From: Proruminimicrobium sp964487915 | Lineage (GTDB): Bacteria; Elusimicrobiota; Endomicrobiia; Endomicrobiales; Endomicrobiaceae | Length of the DNA: 64,000 bases | Direction: 5' to 3' | NCBI GenBank assembly: GCA_964487915.1 | Contig: CAZASN010000001.1 | Span: 186,001-250,000 of the forward strand | Notes under the pieces: model-generated | Seen by the model: the letters and a program-made list of their open reading frames with translations, nothing else | Databases searched by the model: none | Told to the model about the DNA's origin: nothing | Program-made: the position numbers and the translations under genes | Shown here: positions 26,318 to 34,400 of the stretch, one piece after another | How the letters are laid out: every line of letters starts with the position of its first letter | Position numbering within the stretch: the first letter of the stretch is position 1

Positions 26318-26718
26318 TTTTTAAAATATTTAAGCATCATTGTTTTTTCAATTGTATAAATTTTGTATCTTAAAGCTTTAAATTTTAATGCGGTATCAAA
26401 ATTTATTATTTTTGAATATTCCTCAAGAACTCTTAAAGATTCCTGAACTCTTTTAAAATTTGCGGCAGTTATGTTTTCAATATTTATTCTGGGCTGTTCG
26501 GAAACTTTTCTGCCGGAATCCCTAACGCTGTCTCTTGACGAAAGCATTTTGCCGTAATAGCCGTCAAGATATTTTGTAGTGCTGTGGCGTATGAGTCTTG
26601 TTTTTTTGTAAATCTGTTCGTCGTTAAAAACAAATCTCGCGGTGTCTTCTATTACCCTTAATCCTTCTTTGCATCTGTTTAGGTTTGTGTCTAAAATCCG
26701 TATGAATTTTTTATCCAT
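26314..26718 (-). CDS. ThiD2-family (ThiE N-terminal-like) protein
   Basis: A 134-residue all-helical protein with the pattern LDTNLNRCKEGLRVIEDTARF near residues 7-27 and later NFKRVQESLRVLEEYSK, the signature of the domain found N-terminal to ThiE in some bacteria and archaea and named ThiD2. ThiD2 members have been linked to phosphorylation of the thiamine pyrimidine, but here it stands alone, without ThiE in the window. I use the ATG at 26718; a TTG three codons upstream is possible. It overlaps the hldE2 end by eight bases and metH by ATGA. Confidence 0.75.
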   Translation of the reverse strand: MDKKFIRILDTNLNRCKEGLRVIEDTARFVFNDEQIYKKTRLIRHSTTKYLDGYYGKMLSSRDSVRDSGRKVSEQPRINIENITAANFKRVQESLRVLEEYSKIINFDTALKFKALRYKIYTIEKTMMLKYFKK

Positions 26719-27184
26719 ATCTTTCAACTATAAGTTTTATTAAATTGCTGGTTGATTTGCCTTTTACAAGAGGATACCGGTAAACTTTTTTTACAAACTC
26801 TCTTCCCACGATATCTTCTATTTTATAATCGCCGCCTTTTACAAGAACGTCGGGCGTTAATTTTTTTAAAAGATTGTAAGGAGTCTGTTCCGAGAAAATT
26901 ACTATATAATCTATAACGTCTATAGCAGATAACAGCTTAACTCTGTCCGTTTGGCAAACAAGAGGTCTTTTCGGCCCTTTAAGCCCGGCAAGAGATTTAT
27001 CCGAATTTATCGCGACTATCAAAACGTCTCCAAGAGTTTTTGCTTTTTGAAACAGGCTGACGTGCCCGACGTGTATCAAATCAAAACAGCCGTTGGTAAA
27101 AACAATTTTTTTGCCTTGTTTTTTAAGTTTCTTAATTATTTCGGCGGTTTTTTTGGCCGAATGAAATTTTTGGTTTTTAAGCAA
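26711..27184 (-). CDS. hldE: D-glycero-beta-D-manno-heptose 1-phosphate adenylyltransferase
   Basis: Activates heptose-1-phosphate to ADP-heptose for the LPS inner core; it corresponds to only the C-terminal (RfaE2) half of E. coli HldE. 157 residues with the nucleotidyltransferase motifs VFTNGCFDLIHVGHV (residues 30-44) and a late GKSTSNLI motif (the ISTT/RTST-like region). The start is a TTG at 27184, seven bases after GAGGAG and overlapping the gmhA stop; there is no better Met. The kinase half (RfaE1) is not in the window. Confidence 0.92.
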   Translation of the reverse strand: MLKNQKFHSAKKTAEIIKKLKKQGKKIVFTNGCFDLIHVGHVSLFQKAKTLGDVLIVAINSDKSLAGLKGPKRPLVCQTDRVKLLSAIDVIDYIVIFSEQTPYNLLKKLTPDVLVKGGDYKIEDIVGREFVKKVYRYPLVKGKSTSNLIKLIVERYG

Positions 27185-27755
27185 ACAATTTCTCCTCTAT
27201 GAGTTTTGAAATTATATGTATCAGAAGAATATGGCACTCCTGAATTCTGCCCGTGTTTTTTGACGGAGCGCAGTAGCACATGTCTGACATTATTTTAAGC
27301 TGTCCGCCGTCCGCACCCGTTAAACCGATTACAAACATATCCTTTTTTTTTGCAACTTCCACCGCTTTTATGACGTTTATTGAATTTCCCGAAGTCGTTA
27401 TGGCTATCGCAATATCGCCTTTCTGCGCAAAAGCCTCAAGCTGTCTTGAAAAAACCTGGTCATATCCGAAATCGTTTCCTATTGCCGTGATTGACGATAT
27501 ATTTTCGGTTAATGCAATCGCCGGAATCGCTTTTCTGTTTTTTTCAAATCTGCATACTATTTCGGCGGCAAAATGAAGAGCGTCGCTGGCTGAGCCGCCG
27601 TTTCCGAATATTATGAGTTTTTTATTGTTCTGGTATGCTTCTATTATTTTGTTGGCTATAGATTGTATGTAAACAATCTGTACTTCGGAAAGCATTTTTT
27701 TCTTGGCTTCAATACTGTCATTTATGAAAGTCTGTATAATCTGTTTCGTTTCCAT
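27177..27755 (-). CDS. gmhA: Phosphoheptose isomerase (sedoheptulose 7-phosphate isomerase)
   Basis: First step of ADP-heptose synthesis, cytoplasmic. 192 residues with a SIS domain: FGNGGSASDALHFAAE near residues 50-65, the TSGNS motif near 121, and a C-terminal HILLIHIISKLIE stretch with the metal/active-site His residues and Glu of GmhA. Start ATG at 27755 after AGGAGAG. It opens the operon gmhA-hldE2-thiD2-metH. Confidence 0.94.
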   Translation of the reverse strand: METKQIIQTFINDSIEAKKKMLSEVQIVYIQSIANKIIEAYQNNKKLIIFGNGGSASDALHFAAEIVCRFEKNRKAIPAIALTENISSITAIGNDFGYDQVFSRQLEAFAQKGDIAIAITTSGNSINVIKAVEVAKKKDMFVIGLTGADGGQLKIMSDMCYCAPSKNTGRIQECHILLIHIISKLIEEKLFA

Positions 27756-27777
27756 TATAGTCTCTCCTAAAATAACT

Positions 27778-27806
27778 AAAGCCCACCTTTTTATACGGTG
27801 AGCTTT
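27778..27806 (-). terminator. Intrinsic terminator after accC
   Basis: On the minus strand AAAGCTCACC pairs with GGTGGGCTTT around a nine-base loop, followed by a T-rich stretch. It lies about 30 bases beyond the accC stop and just before gmhA, separating the two minus-strand operons. Confidence 0.8.
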
Positions 27807-27834
27807 GAGTTTTTATATTTTTTCTGCTTACCGT

Positions 27835-29184
27835 TTACTTATTGAAAACGTGTTTTGCCAAAAAGTCGGTCGCTACGATTCCGTTATGAAACTGCTCGTT
27901 TTCCATTATCTTTGAATGGAGGGAAGCAGTATTTCTTATTCCTTCAATCTGAGTTTCTTTAAGAGCTCTGGACATTCTTACGATCGCTTCCTGTCTTGTT
28001 TCTCCGTGAGCTATTATTTTTGCTATTAAACTGTCGTAGAAAGGAGGAATTGTATAACCGGAATATACATGGGTGTCAACTCTGATTCCGGGACCTCCGG
28101 GTAAATATAAATGTCCGATTTTACCGGGTGAAGGTATAAAATCTTTATCCGGATCTTCAGCGTTGATTCGGCATTCTATGGAATGACCGTTTATCTTTAT
28201 ATCGCTTGAATCAAAAGAAAGCTTTTCGCCTGCCGCAAGCCTTATTTGTTCTTTCACAAGGTCAATGCCCGTTATTGTTTCGGTAACGGGATGTTCAACC
28301 TGTATTCTTGTGTTCATTTCCATAAAATAAAAATTCATATGCTTATCAACTAAAAATTCAACGGTTCCGACTGTTATGTAGCCTACGGCTTCGGCCGCGC
28401 TTTTTGCGGCTTTACCCATTTTTTTTCTCAGAGAATCGCTTATGAAAGGAGAAGGGCTTTCTTCAACTAATTTCTGATGTCTTCTCTGTATGGAGCAGTC
28501 TCTTTCGGGAAGATAAACTACTTTTCCGTGCGCGTCTCCGAGAATCTGAAATTCTATATGATGAGGCTCTTCAACGTATTTTTCCATGTAAACGTCAGGA
28601 TTTCCAAAAGCGGCTTTCGCTTCGGTCTGAGCCATTATTATCGCATTTTTAAGAGCTTCTTCGCTTACTACTATTCTCATTCCTTTTCCGCCGCCGCCTG
28701 CAGTTGCTTTTATTATTACCGGATAACCTATTTTTTTTGCCAATTCAAATATTTTAGGATCTTCGGCTGATACCGGACCGTCGGAACCCGGAACAACCGG
28801 AACCTTTGATTTTATCATCAGTTTTCTTGCTTCAATTTTATCGCCCATTCTTTCAATAGAAGTTTTTTTAGGACCTATAAAAGTAATGCCGCATGTTTCG
28901 CAGACTTCGGCAAAATAAGTGTTTTCCGCTAAAAAACCGTATCCGGGATGAATTGCATCCGCGCCGGTAATTTCAGCAGCCGATATTATGCTCGGGATAT
29001 TCAAATAACTTTCGCTTGCCGAAGCAGGACCTACGCAAACGGCTTCGTCGGCCATTTTAACGTGCATTGAAGTTTTGTCGGCTTCGGAATGAATTGCAAC
29101 CGTCTTAATGCCGAGTTCTCTTGAAGCTCGGATTACTCTGCATGCTATTTCGCCTCTGTTTGCGATCAATATTTTTTTAAACAT
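27835..29184 (-). CDS. accC: Biotin carboxylase subunit of acetyl-CoA carboxylase
   Basis: Carboxylates the biotin on BCCP with bicarbonate and ATP. The 449-residue length is typical. All key elements are seen: N-terminal ANRGEIACRVIRA, HPGYGFLAEN, the ATP-grasp glycine loop TAGGGGKGMR, HQKLVEESPSP, FMEMNTRIQVEHPVTE with Glu/Asn/Arg/Glu active-site residues, and the ECRINAED Arg. Nothing suggests loss of activity, which makes the altered partner AccB (next gene upstream) surprising. It is the fourth gene of a pepP-efp-accB-accC run. Confidence 0.96.
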   Translation of the reverse strand: MFKKILIANRGEIACRVIRASRELGIKTVAIHSEADKTSMHVKMADEAVCVGPASASESYLNIPSIISAAEITGADAIHPGYGFLAENTYFAEVCETCGITFIGPKKTSIERMGDKIEARKLMIKSKVPVVPGSDGPVSAEDPKIFELAKKIGYPVIIKATAGGGGKGMRIVVSEEALKNAIIMAQTEAKAAFGNPDVYMEKYVEEPHHIEFQILGDAHGKVVYLPERDCSIQRRHQKLVEESPSPFISDSLRKKMGKAAKSAAEAVGYITVGTVEFLVDKHMNFYFMEMNTRIQVEHPVTETITGIDLVKEQIRLAAGEKLSFDSSDIKINGHSIECRINAEDPDKDFIPSPGKIGHLYLPGGPGIRVDTHVYSGYTIPPFYDSLIAKIIAHGETRQEAIVRMSRALKETQIEGIRNTASLHSKIMENEQFHNGIVATDFLAKHVFNK

Positions 29185-29203
29185 TTAATATCTCCTATAT
29201 TAA

Positions 29204-29614
29204 CTATACGATATCCGATGTGTCAACCAAAAATAATTCCTGCCCGTATTCTACGGACTGGCCGTCTTTAACTTTTACCTCTGTAACTTTTCCTTTTGTA
29301 GTAGCCATGACGTCTTTATTGACTCTCATCGCGACTATCGTTCCGATTTTCTGTCCGACTTCTATATGATTTCCTTCAACGACAAACGGCGGTCTGTCCT
29401 GAGCCGGCGAACTGTGAAAAGTTCCTACCATTGTTGATTTTATCGGAACTATCGGTGACTTTTCAACGGCTTTTTTAGGAGCTTCCGGAATAACTTTTTT
29501 CATTACTTCGCTTTTTTTTAAATAAACCGACGTATCTCCGGATTCAAATTCCATTTCTTCAATATCAGTTTCCCTGATTGATTCCAAAAATTTTTTTATT
29601 TCATTTGAATTCAT
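29204..29614 (-). CDS. accB: Biotin carboxyl carrier protein-like subunit with Arg at the biotin site
   Basis: 136 residues with the AccB layout: an N-terminal helical part (1-40), a Pro/Lys-rich linker (41-60), then a lipoyl/biotinyl domain (from about residue 61; MVGTFHSSP, DGQSVEYGQELFLV). In the family the biotinylated lysine lies in an A-M-K-M turn. Here the turn reads A95-M96-R97-V98: Arg (AGA, bases 29326-29324) replaces Lys, and the following Met is Val. A Lys occurs at position 100 but not at the tip. Biotin ligases need that Lys, so as read this protein should not be biotinylated. The rest of the domain is well kept. Position between efp and accC is the normal one. Confidence 0.88.
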   Translation of the reverse strand: MNSNEIKKFLESIRETDIEEMEFESGDTSVYLKKSEVMKKVIPEAPKKAVEKSPIVPIKSTMVGTFHSSPAQDRPPFVVEGNHIEVGQKIGTIVAMRVNKDVMATTKGKVTEVKVKDGQSVEYGQELFLVDTSDIV

Positions 29615-29641
29615 AAAAACCTCTTTCTTATTAAATCAAAA

Positions 29642-30205
29642 CTACTGCGATACTCTTTCAACGTATTCGCCGGTTCTGGTGTCAACTTTTATTTTGTCTC
29701 CTACTTTAATGAACAAAGGAACTTTTATTTCGGCTCCGCTTTCTATTTTCGCGAATTTTGTTAAATTTGTTACGGAATCGCCCTTAATTCCGGGTTCTGC
29801 TTCTATTATCGACATCTCTATTATAAGAGGCATGTCTATGCCTATTAAGTCTTCTTCAAGATATATCGCGTCAACTTCCTGGTTTTCTTTTAAATAAATT
29901 TCTTTTCCGTCAAGTTTGTCTTTCGGAATGGAGATTTGTTCGTAAGAATTCATATCCATGAAATTATAATTTTCGCCGTCGGCGTATAAAAACTGTTTTT
30001 TTTGTCTGGATACGCTCAATGCTTCAAATTTTTCGCCTGATTTGAAAGTTCTGTCAATAGTTCCGCCTTTTTTTACGTGTCTTAGCTTGACTCTCATCAC
30101 CGCGCCGCCTTTTCCGGGCTTGTGATTTTGGAACCATGTTATCTGATAAGGTTCATTATCAACTACAATTACCAATCCGTTTTTAAAGTCAGATGTTGAA
30201 ACCAT
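29642..30205 (-). CDS. efp: Elongation factor P
   Basis: Binds between P and E sites of the ribosome and rescues it from stalling at proline runs. 187 residues with the three-domain KOW/OB/OB layout. The loop carrying the modified residue reads KPGKGGA, with Lys in the site used for beta-lysylation in many bacteria. The C-terminal GDKIKVDTRTGEYVERV signature is present. Neighbouring pepP, accB and accC in this order are found in many bacteria. Confidence 0.97.
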   Translation of the reverse strand: MVSTSDFKNGLVIVVDNEPYQITWFQNHKPGKGGAVMRVKLRHVKKGGTIDRTFKSGEKFEALSVSRQKKQFLYADGENYNFMDMNSYEQISIPKDKLDGKEIYLKENQEVDAIYLEEDLIGIDMPLIIEMSIIEAEPGIKGDSVTNLTKFAKIESGAEIKVPLFIKVGDKIKVDTRTGEYVERVSQ

Positions 30206-30217
30206 TACGTTTTCTCC

Positions 30218-31261
30218 TTAATATTGCGCATTAGTCAGGATTTTATATCCGTTTTTTGTGACTAATACAGTGTCTTCTATTCTTATGCCAAACTTGCCGT
30301 TAAAATAAATGCCGGGTTCTATCGTTATTACCATATTTTGTTTTAAAATATCTTTTGATTTTTGTGAAACCGAAGGATATTCGTGAATATCAAGCCCGAC
30401 TCCGTGTCCGGTGCCGTGTATGAAATTATCCGCAAATCCAGCTTTTTTTATCTCAAGTCTTGCAGATTCGTCAACAAAACGGCATTTTTGCCCGTTCTTA
30501 ACAGTTTTCAAAGAAACAGCATGGGCATTTTTAACCAATGTCCATATCTTTTTAGTTTGAACGTTGATTTTACCTAAAAATACAACACGTGTCAAATCGC
30601 TGCAATAGCCTTTATAAACACATCCCATATCAATTAAAATTATATCGTTTTTTAATATTTTACGGCTTGTGCTTACATGGTGGGGGTTTGCCGAGTTCGG
30701 CCCGCTTGCCACTATTGTTTTAAAAGAAGGCTCAACTTTATATTTTGCAAACAGTTTTTCTATTTCAAAGTATATATCAGATTCCGTCATACCGGGTTTA
30801 ATTTTATTTTTTATTTCCGCGTATATTTTTGACGTTATATCGCATGCTGTTTGGATATTTTTAATTTCTGTTTTTGATTTAACTGCTCTTAGATCTTTTG
30901 TTATATTTAAAATTTTAAAAGGCTTGATGTTATTTTTTTTAAGTTTTTTTGATATGGCGTCAAAAACCGATGCGCTTATATTGGCCGCGTCCAATCCGAG
31001 ATTGATTATGTTATTTTTTTTACATAGTTCTATAAGCCCTTCGGTAAACAGCGGCGTAACGGTTATTTTGGCGTTTCTTGCGAAATGTTTTATGACCTGC
31101 CCTTTTACCATTGAAGAAGTTATAACCGATAATTTTTTATTATGGATTAACAGCCAAAATCCGTCAAAAGCGGCTCCGGTCAGATAATAAAGGTCTTTAG
31201 GATTTGTTATTAAAACAGATTTGCCGGCGCATATTGCAGATAGTTTGTTTAAATTATGCAT
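30218..31261 (-). CDS. pepP: Xaa-Pro aminopeptidase (M24 family)
   Basis: Cytoplasmic metallopeptidase that removes an N-terminal residue before proline. 347 residues: an N-terminal creatinase-like domain (1-120) and a pita-bread catalytic domain with the five metal ligands, Asp in LIDMG and SDLTRVVF, His in GTGHGVGLDIHE, Glu in TIEPGIYF and Glu in GIRIEDTVLV. A conserved promoter -10 box lies only six bases before the ATG and no ribosome site is seen, so its mRNA may be leaderless (see promoter entry). First gene of the pepP-efp-accB-accC run. Confidence 0.93.
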   Translation of the reverse strand: MHNLNKLSAICAGKSVLITNPKDLYYLTGAAFDGFWLLIHNKKLSVITSSMVKGQVIKHFARNAKITVTPLFTEGLIELCKKNNIINLGLDAANISASVFDAISKKLKKNNIKPFKILNITKDLRAVKSKTEIKNIQTACDITSKIYAEIKNKIKPGMTESDIYFEIEKLFAKYKVEPSFKTIVASGPNSANPHHVSTSRKILKNDIILIDMGCVYKGYCSDLTRVVFLGKINVQTKKIWTLVKNAHAVSLKTVKNGQKCRFVDESARLEIKKAGFADNFIHGTGHGVGLDIHEYPSVSQKSKDILKQNMVITIEPGIYFNGKFGIRIEDTVLVTKNGYKILTNAQY

Positions 31262-31267
31262 TCTATT

Positions 31268-31297
31268 ATTATATCATTTTAAACACTTAATTGATAA
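31268..31297 (-). promoter_or_regulatory. pepP promoter, probably giving a leaderless mRNA
   Basis: On the minus strand TATAAT (31273-31268) follows TTATCA (31297-31292) after 18 bases. Only six bases separate the -10 box from the ATG at 31261, so transcription should begin at or beside the A of ATG. Its -35 shares bases with the -35 of the divergent lepA promoter. Confidence 0.7.
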
Positions 31298-31319
31298 AAA
31301 TCCCCACTTCTTGTATAAT
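31291..31319 (+). promoter_or_regulatory. lepA promoter
   Basis: TTGATA at 31291-31296, 17 bases, TATAAT at 31314-31319; the lepA ATG lies 37 bases further with GGGCAG near it. The -35 box occupies almost the same bases as that of the oppositely directed pepP promoter, so the two probably compete for polymerase. Confidence 0.85.
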
Positions 31320-31356
31320 ATCAAATTAATAATTTTAAACAGGGCAGAATATAAAA

Positions 31357-33144
31357 ATGAATAACATAAGAAATTTTTGCATCATAGCGCACATAGACCA
31401 CGGAAAAAGCACTTTGGCCGACAGGCTGCTGGAGTATACGGGAACCATATCAAAAAGAGAAATGAAAGACCAAATTCTTGACGCAATGGAGCTTGAAAGA
31501 GAAAGAGGAATAACGATAAAAGCCAAAGCCGTAAGAATGAACTATAAGGACAAAGACGGCAAAGAATATATTTTAAATCTTGTTGATACTCCCGGACACG
31601 TTGATTTTACATACGAGGTTTCAAGAGCGTTGGAAGCATGCGAAGGAGCTTTGCTTATAATTGACGCTTCGCAGGGCGTTGAGGCTCAGACTCTTGCAAA
31701 CACTATGCTTGCCAAAAACGCAAATCTTAAAATAATTCCCGTTATAAATAAAATTGATTTGCCTACGGCCGACGTTGATGCGGCATACCAACAAATGAAA
31801 GAAGGGTTGTCCGTTGATGCCGAACCTATTCTTGCAAGCGCAAAAGAAGGCATAGGCATATCTGAAATAATAGATTCCGTTATAGCAAATATTCCGGCTC
31901 CTCAGGGTCAGGAAGAAGAGCCTCTTTCGGCTTTGATTTTTGATTCTTTTTATGATTCTTACAGAGGAGTTATAACCATAATCAGAATATTTGACGGTAA
32001 GATTAAAAAAGGAATGAAAATAAGATTCATGGCGTCAAATGCCGAACATGAAGTTTTGGAAGTCGGATATTTGAAGCCTAAAATGCTTGAATCAAATGAG
32101 CTTTCGGCGGGAGAAGTCGGATATGTAGTCGCCGGAATTAAAACCATAAGAGACATAAAAATAGGCGATACCATTACCGAATTAGTAAGGCCGACGCAGC
32201 ATCCTCACGAAGGTTATAAAGAAATCAATCCTTTTGTTTTCGCAGGTCTTTATCCTTACAGTTCATCTGATTACGACGGTTTAAAAATGGCGCTTGAAAA
32301 ACTTCAGTTGTCAGATTCGTCGCTTGTGTATGTGCCGGAAACTTCCGTAGCTTTGGGATTCGGATACAGATGCGGATTTTTAGGCCATCTTCATTTGGAT
32401 ATTGTCAAAGAAAGGCTTTCAAGAGAATTTGACTTGAATCTTCTTGTTACCGCTCCGAACGTTATATATAAGATAAAAGTAAAAGATAAATATATTACGA
32501 TTGATAATCCCGCAAAATTCCCTTTAAATGCGGATATTCAGGAGATATGGGAACCTTACGTAAAAGCTACGGTTATATGCCCTAACGAATATATCGGGGC
32601 AGTTATGGATTTGTGCCAGAAAAGAAGAGGAAAACAAATAGATATGAAGTATCTTGATATGAGAATAGTCATATTGAAATACGAACTGCCGCTTGCTGAA
32701 ATAATAGTCGGTTTTTATGATTCTTTAAAATCAATTTCAAAAGGCTATGCATCGTTTGATTATGAGCATATCGCTCCGCAGTTAGGCGATCTTGTCAAAC
32801 TTGAAATACTTGTAAATTCTGAAGTGGTTGACGCTTTTTCCGTAATAACTCATAAAGACAAAGCACAGACTGCCGCTCATTTTCTCACGGAGAAATTAAA
32901 AGACATAATACCGAGGCATATGTTTGAGATTCCCATACAGGCAAGAGTTAATAATAAAATTATAGCCAGAGAAACGATATCCGCCATGAGAAAAGACGTT
33001 TTGGCGAAATGTTACGGAGGCGATATAACAAGAAAGAGAAAACTTCTTGAAAAACAGAAAGAAGGTAAAAAGAAAATGAGGCAATTCGGCAGAGTTGAAC
33101 TGCCCCCGGAAGCATTCGTTGCTGTTTTGCAGATTGACGATTAG
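31357..33144 (+). CDS. lepA: Elongation factor 4 (LepA), ribosome back-translocating GTPase
   Basis: 595 residues, the usual length. GTPase motifs HIDHGKST (G1, about residues 10-17), RGITIKA (G2), DTPGHVDF (G3) and NKIDLP (G4) are intact, followed by EF-G-like domains II, III and V and the LepA-specific C-terminal domain (RRGKQIDMKY, and the basic end with CYGGDITRKRKLLEKQKEGKKKM). Acts on the ribosome at the membrane. First in an operon with lepB. Confidence 0.97.
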   Translation: MNNIRNFCIIAHIDHGKSTLADRLLEYTGTISKREMKDQILDAMELERERGITIKAKAVRMNYKDKDGKEYILNLVDTPGHVDFTYEVSRALEACEGALLIIDASQGVEAQTLANTMLAKNANLKIIPVINKIDLPTADVDAAYQQMKEGLSVDAEPILASAKEGIGISEIIDSVIANIPAPQGQEEEPLSALIFDSFYDSYRGVITIIRIFDGKIKKGMKIRFMASNAEHEVLEVGYLKPKMLESNELSAGEVGYVVAGIKTIRDIKIGDTITELVRPTQHPHEGYKEINPFVFAGLYPYSSSDYDGLKMALEKLQLSDSSLVYVPETSVALGFGYRCGFLGHLHLDIVKERLSREFDLNLLVTAPNVIYKIKVKDKYITIDNPAKFPLNADIQEIWEPYVKATVICPNEYIGAVMDLCQKRRGKQIDMKYLDMRIVILKYELPLAEIIVGFYDSLKSISKGYASFDYEHIAPQLGDLVKLEILVNSEVVDAFSVITHKDKAQTAAHFLTEKLKDIIPRHMFEIPIQARVNNKIIARETISAMRKDVLAKCYGGDITRKRKLLEKQKEGKKKMRQFGRVELPPEAFVAVLQIDD

Positions 33145-33175
33145 CAATAAAAGGATTTGTTAAAAAGGAAAAGAA

Positions 33176-33952
33176 ATGGAAATAAAATTGTTTATTATCG
33201 GATGTATTTTGTTTGTGCTGGCGATGATTATGCTTGCCGTTAAGAAAAAATTTGTTAAAACGGAAAAAGCGCAAAAAACTTTTGAAAACGTATATTCATG
33301 GGTTGATACCGGATGGACGGCGCTTATAATAGCTTCAATAATAATGTATTTCATTATACAGGCTTTTAAAATACCCACAGGCAGCATGAGATCCACTTTG
33401 CTTGAAAAAGACCATCTTTTTGCTACAAAATTCGTATACGGATTCAGAATACCGTTTAGCGACGGAAAAAGAATATGGCCTATGAAAAAGGTAAAACAGG
33501 GCGATATAGTTATTTTTGAATGTCCGCCTCAGGCGTTAAGCACAATTGAAAATATGCAGGGAGTTAAAAAAGATTATATAAAAAGATGTATGGCTTTTGC
33601 GGGAGATAAGGTTGAAATAAAAGATAAGGACCTTTATATAAACGATAAGAAAATCGAAGAGCCGTATGTTCAGCACATAGACACTGAAATTTATAAAAAT
33701 TTTAATTTGTTTGAAACTCGCGAAGAATACCAGAAAGCATGGGAAAAGGGTAAATTCGCAACGCTGCCGCCGGCTTTTGTAAGAGATAATTTTGGTCCGG
33801 TAATAATTCCTGAAGGTCATTATATGATGCTCGGAGACAACAGAGACGCTTCGTTTGATTCAAGATATTGGGGTCCTTTGCCGGATAAATATTTGAAAGG
33901 CCGGGCTTTAATAGTTTATTGGCCTTTAAAAAGAATAAGAATTATTTCATAG
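33176..33952 (+). CDS. lepB: Signal peptidase I
   Basis: Cleaves signal peptides on the outer face of the inner membrane. 258 residues with two N-terminal membrane helices (about 3-21 and 41-62), the catalytic Ser in PTGSMRSTL (near residue 72), the catalytic Lys in DYIKRCMAFAGD (near residue 140), and the GDNRDASFDSRYWG box. It follows lepA by 31 bases; lepA-lepB is a widely kept pair. Confidence 0.96.
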   Translation: MEIKLFIIGCILFVLAMIMLAVKKKFVKTEKAQKTFENVYSWVDTGWTALIIASIIMYFIIQAFKIPTGSMRSTLLEKDHLFATKFVYGFRIPFSDGKRIWPMKKVKQGDIVIFECPPQALSTIENMQGVKKDYIKRCMAFAGDKVEIKDKDLYINDKKIEEPYVQHIDTEIYKNFNLFETREEYQKAWEKGKFATLPPAFVRDNFGPVIIPEGHYMMLGDNRDASFDSRYWGPLPDKYLKGRALIVYWPLKRIRIIS

Positions 33953-33963
33953 GAGGATTAATT

Positions 33964-34389
33964 ATGATGTCATGGTATATTTGGCTGTTTTTGTTTTTAA
34001 TATTTTTGGGCGTTGAAATTATTACGACCGGAGTTTTTTATTTTTTATGTCTTTCAACGGGCGCGTTGTTTGCCATGCTTTTTTCACTGTTGGGGGCTTC
34101 TTTCAATGTGGAACTGATTGTTTTTTGCGCCGTTTCGCTTGCATCAATACTGTTTATCAGACCTCTTTTAAAGAAATACATAGATAAGAGAAAAATTAAA
34201 ACAAATGTAGACGCGTTGATAGGAGCTCAGGCGGATGTCGTTGAAGAAATTAAAGACGGCAAATACGGCAAAATAAAAATTGCCGGAGAAATTTGGCTGG
34301 CTGTCTGCGATGAAAGCGTAGGAGTCGGAGAAAAAGTTTTTGTTGAGTCGGTTGACGGCACGAAACTTATAGTTAAGAAAAATATTTAA
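33964..34389 (+). CDS. NfeD-family membrane protein
   Basis: 141 residues: two or three N-terminal membrane helices (about 3-75) and a C-terminal OB-fold domain (GAQADVVEEIKDGKYGKIKIAGEIW part), the NfeD short form. NfeD proteins pair with SPFH proteins such as the one encoded 11 bases downstream, where they form large membrane assemblies. AGGAGG overlaps the lepB stop and sets the start at the ATG at 33964 rather than 33919. Confidence 0.87.
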   Translation: MMSWYIWLFLFLIFLGVEIITTGVFYFLCLSTGALFAMLFSLLGASFNVELIVFCAVSLASILFIRPLLKKYIDKRKIKTNVDALIGAQADVVEEIKDGKYGKIKIAGEIWLAVCDESVGVGEKVFVESVDGTKLIVKKNI

Positions 34390-34400
34390 GGAGGCTGAAA

